Shown: positions 8,600-11,627 of the stretch, in pieces
Layout of the letters: each line of letters starts with the position of its first letter
Position numbering within the stretch: position 1 is the stretch's first letter
Assembly: GCA_024278555.1 (NCBI GenBank)
Contig: JAJRSX010000067.1
Span: 1-11,627 of the forward strand
Length of the DNA stretch: 11,627 bases
Source of the DNA: a bacterium
GTDB taxonomy: Bacteria > CG2-30-53-67 > CG2-30-70-394
Direction of reading: 5' to 3'
The notes under the pieces: generated by a model
What the model was told of the DNA's origin: nothing
What the model saw: only the letters and a program-made list of their open reading frames with translations
Database searches by the model: none
Position numbers and translations under genes: made by a program

Positions 8600-8636
8600 G
8601 TAGAAAGTAGAAAGTAGGAGGTAGAAAGGGGGAGGT
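8600..8636 (+). repeat. Left arm of inverted repeat, with TAGAAAG heptamer array
   Basis: The tract runs in 7-base units: TAGAAAG, TAGAAAG, TAGGAGG, TAGAAAG, GGGGAGG (8601-8635). Bases 8600-8612 and 8625-8636 are exact reverse complements of 8761-8773 and 8749-8760. A 12-base segment at 8613-8624 interrupts this arm only, as if one or two repeat units had been gained here or lost in the other arm. Confidence 0.8.
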
Positions 8637-8748
8637 TTGGCCTGAGTCAGGTCTTCACGTAGGCAAATCGAAGGTTCGGCGCACCCCCCATCAAGGGCCA
8701 CACCCTGCCCACGAGCTCCCCCATAGCCCCCCTCCCCCCAGAGCCCCT

Positions 8749-8773
8749 ACCTCCCCCTTTTTCTACTTTCTAC
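8749..8773 (-). repeat. Right arm of the same inverted repeat
   Basis: Read on the minus strand this 25-base arm is GTAGAAAGTAGAA joined directly to AAAGGGGGAGGT. It matches both halves of the left arm without a mismatch. The two arms enclose 112 bases, giving a 174-bp unit that resembles a small non-autonomous element or a very long hairpin. Confidence 0.8.
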
Positions 8774-8840
8774 TGCCCCTACTCTCCCGCGGGTAGCGTG
8801 GTCGGCAAGCTTTTCTATGATCCATCAAGACGAGCACTTC

Positions 8841-9998
8841 ATGTCCGCCCCGACCATCCCCTTCCACGGCTCCCCCGCCCCGACCATCGGGGTAGAGATG
8901 GAGCTGCAGCTCGTCGACCAGGAGGGTGGTGGGCTGGTCAACGTGTGCGACGCCATCCTCGGGGAGATCCCCGCCGGCTGGGGGAGCTGCTTCAAGCCGG
9001 AGCTCTTCCAGTCGAACCTGGAGGTGAACACCGGGATCTGCGCCACGGTGGCGGAGGCGGAGCAGGACCTGGTGGAGAAGCTCCTCCTGCTCCACCACCT
9101 CTGTGGTCACCACGGCGTTGGCCTGGTGAGCGCCGGCACCCACCCCTTCTCCCTCTCCGCCGACCAGCAGGTCACCGACAACCCGCGCTACCGGCGGCTG
9201 ATCGACGTCCTCCAGCGGCCGGCGCGGCGGATGAACATCTTCGGCCTGCACGTCCACATCGGGGTCGGCAGCGGCGAGATCGCCCTCGGGGTGGTCAACC
9301 GGCTGGTGCGCTACCTGCCGCACCTGCTCGCCCTCTCCGCCTCATCGCCCTTCTGGGAGGGGGAGGACACCGGGCTGGCGTCGATGCGGGTGAAGGTCTT
9401 CGAGTCGCTCTCCACCGCCGGTCTGCCCTTCTACTTCGGCTCGTGGCGGGAGTTCGAGTCGATCATCGACCAGCTCCGGCGCTCCCACACCATCGACACC
9501 ATCCGCGACGTCTGGTGGGACATCCGACCGCACCCGGACTTCGGCACCGTGGAGATGCGTGTCTGCGACCCGCCGTCGTCGCTCACCGAGGTCCTCGCCC
9601 TGGTCGCCCTCGTCCAGTGTCTGGTGGCGCGCGCCGCCCGCCAACACATCGAGGGCGAGCCGGAGGTGAAGCCGCACGCGGCGATCGCCCGGGAGAACAA
9701 GTGGCGGGCGGCGCGCTACGGCCTGGAGTGCGAGATCATCCGCGCCGATACCCTGGAGAACGTCCCGGCGCGGGAGCTCATCGCCGAGGAGGTCGCCGCC
9801 CTCGCCCCCATGGCCGAGACCCTCGGGTGCACACCGTACCTGGCGCACGTGGAGGAGATCCTTCGCGCCGGTTCCTCTTCCGCCTCCCAGCGACGTATCT
9901 TCGAAGAGAACGGTGACCTGCACGCGGTCGTCGCGACACTCGCCCAACGATTCGCAGCCAGCTTGACCCACGGGGAGAAAAGAGGGGCTCGACAATAG
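8841..9998 (+). CDS. ybdK: YbdK-type carboxylate-amine ligase (GCS2 family, glutamate-cysteine ligase-like)
   Basis: ATP-dependent ligase of the glutamine-synthetase-like fold. E. coli YbdK shows weak gamma-glutamyl-cysteine ligase activity, and the natural substrate is often unknown. The product is 385 residues from the ATG at 8841 (E. coli 372). Motifs, in that numbering: TIGVEMELQLVD (15-26), ELFQSNLEVNTG (54-65), SAGTHPF (97-103), FGLHVHIGV (134-142), SPFWEGEDTGLASMR (169-183), DIRPHPDFGTVEMRVCD (227-243), NKWRAARYGL (286-295) and a C-terminal FEENGDL. These cover the expected metal- and ATP-binding acidic and histidine residues. An ATG at 8817 would add eight residues; neither start has a Shine-Dalgarno. 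The later one fits the family N-terminus and leaves room for a TATGAT box at 8816. An M20D amidohydrolase gene follows after 66 bases on the same strand, suggesting an operon. Confidence 0.88.
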   Translation: MSAPTIPFHGSPAPTIGVEMELQLVDQEGGGLVNVCDAILGEIPAGWGSCFKPELFQSNLEVNTGICATVAEAEQDLVEKLLLLHHLCGHHGVGLVSAGTHPFSLSADQQVTDNPRYRRLIDVLQRPARRMNIFGLHVHIGVGSGEIALGVVNRLVRYLPHLLALSASSPFWEGEDTGLASMRVKVFESLSTAGLPFYFGSWREFESIIDQLRRSHTIDTIRDVWWDIRPHPDFGTVEMRVCDPPSSLTEVLALVALVQCLVARAARQHIEGEPEVKPHAAIARENKWRAARYGLECEIIRADTLENVPARELIAEEVAALAPMAETLGCTPYLAHVEEILRAGSSSASQRRIFEENGDLHAVVATLAQRFAASLTHGEKRGARQ

Positions 9999-10064
9999 AA
10001 AAGATCGACCTCCCCTGCCGAACCGGCGACACCGCCCTCCCTCCGAACCCCCCTTCATCCAGCC

Positions 10065-11309
10065 ATGCCCCACCGCGGACTCAACATCGCCGCACCGGCG
10101 ATAGCCACCAACGCCGCGGTAACCCAGTGGCTCGCCGACGAGTCAGCGCGCCTCGCCCCCGCCCTCACCACCCTCCGCCGCACCCTCCACCAGCACCCGG
10201 AGATGGGTGGTGAGGAGGAGACCACGGCCGCCCTGATCACCGGGGTCCTCGAATCCCTGGGGCTCCCGACCACCACCGGTGTCGCCGGCCACGGCGTGGT
10301 GGCGGTGATCGAAGGGGAGCATCCCGGCCCCACCGTCTGCCTGCGCGCCGACATGGACGCCCTCGGGATTCAGGATGAGAAGCGGGTCGCCTACCGCTCG
10401 CGGGTCGCCAACACCACCCACGCCTGCGGCCACGACGCCCACACCACCATCGGCCTCGGGGCGGCGATCCTCCTCACCCACCTCGCCCCCCACCTCCCGG
10501 GTCGGGTGAAGCTCCTCTTCCAGCCGGCGGAGGAGACCATCGGCCGCGGCGCCAACGAGATGGTCGCCGCCGGGGTCATGGACAACCCCAAGGTGGATGC
10601 GATCTTCGGCCTCCACTGCCAGCCCCACCTCCACGTGGGTGAGGTGGCGGTATGCCACGGGGTGATGATGGCCGCCGGCGACTTCTTCACCATCGAGATC
10701 GAGGGCCGCTCAGGCCACGCCGCGCGGCCGCATGAGGCGATCGACACAGTCCTCGTCGCCGCCCGGGCGGTCTGCGCCCTGCACGAGATCATCCCCCGCC
10801 GCATCTCGCCCCACGACCCCACGGTCCTCACCGTCGGCGCCATCCACGCGGGGATCTCCGCCAACGTCATCCCCGGCCGGGCCACCCTCACCGGCACCGT
10901 CCGGACCCTCGCCAACGACGCCCGCGTGCGGGTGCGCGAGGTGATGGAGGAGGTCCTCGACGGCGTCTGCCGAACGATGGGCGCCCACTTTCGCCTCGAC
11001 TACCAGGTCGGCGCCCCGCCGGTGGTCAACGACCCCGCCCTCACCGACCTCCTCGCGCATGCCGCCGCCCGGATCGTCGGGAAAGAGCGGGTCAAGGAGA
11101 TCGACCTCCCCTCCATGGGCGGCGAAGACTTCTCCTACTACCAGGAGCTCGCCCCCGGGAGCTACTTCCGCCTCGGCACCGCCAACGACGACCCCGCCAC
11201 CCACCACCCCCTCCACCACGCCAGCTTCGACATCGACGAGGCCGCCCTCCCCCTCGGGGCACGGATCCTGGTGCAGGCGGCGTGGGAGTATCTGCACAAG
11301 GCCGGATAA
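10065..11309 (+). CDS. M20D-family metallo-amidohydrolase (amino-acid amide hydrolase/carboxypeptidase-like)
   Basis: Zinc- or manganese-dependent hydrolase that cleaves N-acyl amino acids or small amides; hippurate hydrolases, IAA-amino-acid hydrolases and N-acetyl-diaminopimelate deacetylases belong here. The 414-residue cytosolic protein has LHQHPEMGGEE (41-51), LRADMDAL (93-100), THACGHDAHT (118-127, ligands Cys121 and His123), LFQPAEE (151-157), FGLHCQP (181-187), a dimerisation domain with GRSGHAARPHEAID (214-227), SMGGEDFSYY (350-359) and HHPLHHASFDIDE (380-392). All expected metal ligands appear present. Its length is normal; about 30 residues precede the conserved core. The start has no Shine-Dalgarno, so the true start could differ. 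It follows the YbdK-type ligase closely, so the pair could act on the same amide-linked metabolite. The DapL-pathway deacetylase is an alternative, given lysC nearby. The substrate cannot be assigned from sequence. Confidence 0.9.
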   Translation: MPHRGLNIAAPAIATNAAVTQWLADESARLAPALTTLRRTLHQHPEMGGEEETTAALITGVLESLGLPTTTGVAGHGVVAVIEGEHPGPTVCLRADMDALGIQDEKRVAYRSRVANTTHACGHDAHTTIGLGAAILLTHLAPHLPGRVKLLFQPAEETIGRGANEMVAAGVMDNPKVDAIFGLHCQPHLHVGEVAVCHGVMMAAGDFFTIEIEGRSGHAARPHEAIDTVLVAARAVCALHEIIPRRISPHDPTVLTVGAIHAGISANVIPGRATLTGTVRTLANDARVRVREVMEEVLDGVCRTMGAHFRLDYQVGAPPVVNDPALTDLLAHAAARIVGKERVKEIDLPSMGGEDFSYYQELAPGSYFRLGTANDDPATHHPLHHASFDIDEAALPLGARILVQAAWEYLHKAG

Positions 11310-11341
11310 TGGCACCGTCGTCCATGGACCAGGCGCCGGAC

Positions 11342-11547
11342 CACGAAGGAGACGAAGACGGGCCGGCAGGCTGGAGGACCAAACTCAACGCAAGGGCGCG
11401 AAGGCGCCGGGGCGCACGGTGGGCGTGCGAGCGGACGGCGTCGATATCACCACCGACGACCCCACCCGGATCGGATGCGGCGTCGGTGCGCCGTGCTGCG
11501 CTTGGCGCACCCTACGGAGGCTTCTCTTTCCCTTCGTGACCTTCGTG
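11342..11547. repeat. 206-bp MITE-like segment bounded by imperfect inverted ACGAAG repeats
   Basis: The left end CACGAAGGAGACGAAG (11342-11357) and the reverse complement of the right end, CACGAAGGTCACGAAG (11547-11532), agree at 14 of 16 bases and point inward. The right end coincides with the place where the transposase-like reading frame stops resembling its family. The ends belong to the ACCACGAAGGACACGAAG type of dispersed intergenic repeat, so this could be a mobile unit or two separate copies. Confidence 0.5.
11485..11511. repeat. REP-like hairpin GGTGCGCC / GGCGCACC
   Basis: Exact 8-bp inverted repeat around an 11-base loop (GTGCTGCGCTT), followed by CTACGG. It resembles the 'TAGGGTGCG...CGCACC' intergenic repeat I recall from many proteobacterial genomes. 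It lies inside the 206-bp segment. Confidence 0.55.
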
Positions 11548-11600
11548 CTCTTCCGGTCACTCACGTCCACTCCGATCGTCTGCGTGGTAGCCTGCTTCAT
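11546..11600 (-). pseudogene. N-terminal remnant of an IS110-family transposase
   Basis: From the ATG at 11600 the minus strand reads MKQATTQTIGVDVSDRKS, which matches the usual opening of IS110-family DEDD transposases (I-G-[IV]-D-[VL]-S-D-R); the aspartate of GVD would be the first catalytic acid of the RuvC-like domain. AGGAGA (11612-11607) lies six bases before the ATG, a strong ribosome binding site. After about 18 codons the frame runs into the ACGAAG repeat, continues as low-complexity basic sequence and stops at 11385, far short of a transposase of 300-400 residues. I infer a decapitated IS copy whose 5' flank continues beyond the right edge. The match rests on a short motif, so a chance resemblance is not excluded. 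Confidence 0.5.
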
Positions 11601-11606
11601 GGTCGC

Positions 11607-11612
11607 TCTCCT
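11607..11612 (-). promoter_or_regulatory. Shine-Dalgarno of the IS110-like stub
   Basis: AGGAGA six bases before the ATG at 11600. It supports the idea that this short frame was once the true start of a gene rather than random sequence. Confidence 0.5.
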
Positions 11613-11627
11613 TTGCTTGTGGGCTCC

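Larger units (their letters stand above)
8560..8816. other. Divergent intergenic region between lysC and ybdK
   Basis: These 257 bases should hold both promoters but are dominated by an interrupted inverted repeat made of purine-rich heptamers (8600-8636 and 8749-8773). An 11-bp palindrome CCTGAGTCAGG (8641-8651) lies just inside the left arm and could be a protein-binding site. TATGAT at 8816-8821 resembles a -10 box for the rightward gene, but no good -35 precedes it. No gene is seen in the gap. Confidence 0.5.
11310..11627. other. Gene-free tail with repeat fragments and an IS110-like stub
   Basis: No intact gene is present after the M20D stop. The stretch combines an inverted-repeat-bounded segment (11342-11547), a small hairpin repeat (11485-11511) and a minus-strand ATG with a good ribosome binding site at 11600 that opens a transposase-like N-terminus. 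It reads as a landing area for mobile or dispersed DNA. Confidence 0.6.

Noticed and set aside
8655-8700. Possible sigma70 promoter for lysC on the minus strand (TTGATG, 16 bases, TTCGAT)
   Set aside because: The -10 element matches only three of six consensus bases, which is not distinguishable from chance.

Overview
The window is very GC-rich DNA carrying ordinary Gram-negative housekeeping and biosynthetic genes. It contains an RseC/MucC-type inner-membrane protein, a Wza-like outer-membrane polysaccharide exporter and a type I-beta DAHP synthase. The gene pair for aspartate kinase and (R)-citramalate synthase, followed by rseC, recalls Desulfuromonadia/Desulfobacterota (former Deltaproteobacteria) more than enteric bacteria. 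That placement is inference from gene content and remembered family sequences; other high-GC proteobacteria are possible.

Layout. Bases 1-762 (-) hold the 5' part of priA, which runs off the left edge. A 179-bp divergent gap follows, then aroF (942-1973, +), the entry enzyme of the shikimate pathway. The convergent gap 1974-2272 holds a G-run tract and a 121-bp near-perfect palindrome that ends two bases from the next gene's stop codon. Bases 2273-5035 (-) encode a large secreted exporter with one FN3-like domain, a Poly_export domain and six SLBB repeats. It lies downstream of a leftward block lysC (7318-8559), cimA (5646-7286), rseC (5222-5644). In that block cimA and rseC are separated by one base and are probably translationally coupled.

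A 257-bp gap (8560-8816) separates lysC from rightward genes. It contains two inverted arms built from a TAGAAAG heptamer. The rightward genes are a YbdK-type carboxylate-amine (glutamate-cysteine) ligase (to 9998) and an M20D amidohydrolase (10065-11309). The last 318 bp hold no intact gene. They show a MITE-like segment bounded by inverted ACGAAG-rich repeats, a small REP-like hairpin and a stub resembling the N-terminus of an IS110-family transposase.

Functionally, lysC and cimA feed aspartate-family and threonine-independent isoleucine synthesis, and aroF feeds aromatic amino acids. YbdK and the M20D enzyme form and cleave amide bonds and may be co-transcribed, with unknown substrates. 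I see no defence locus, CRISPR array, RNA gene or other clearly new multi-gene system. The least explained material is the repeat and palindrome DNA in the three intergenic regions.
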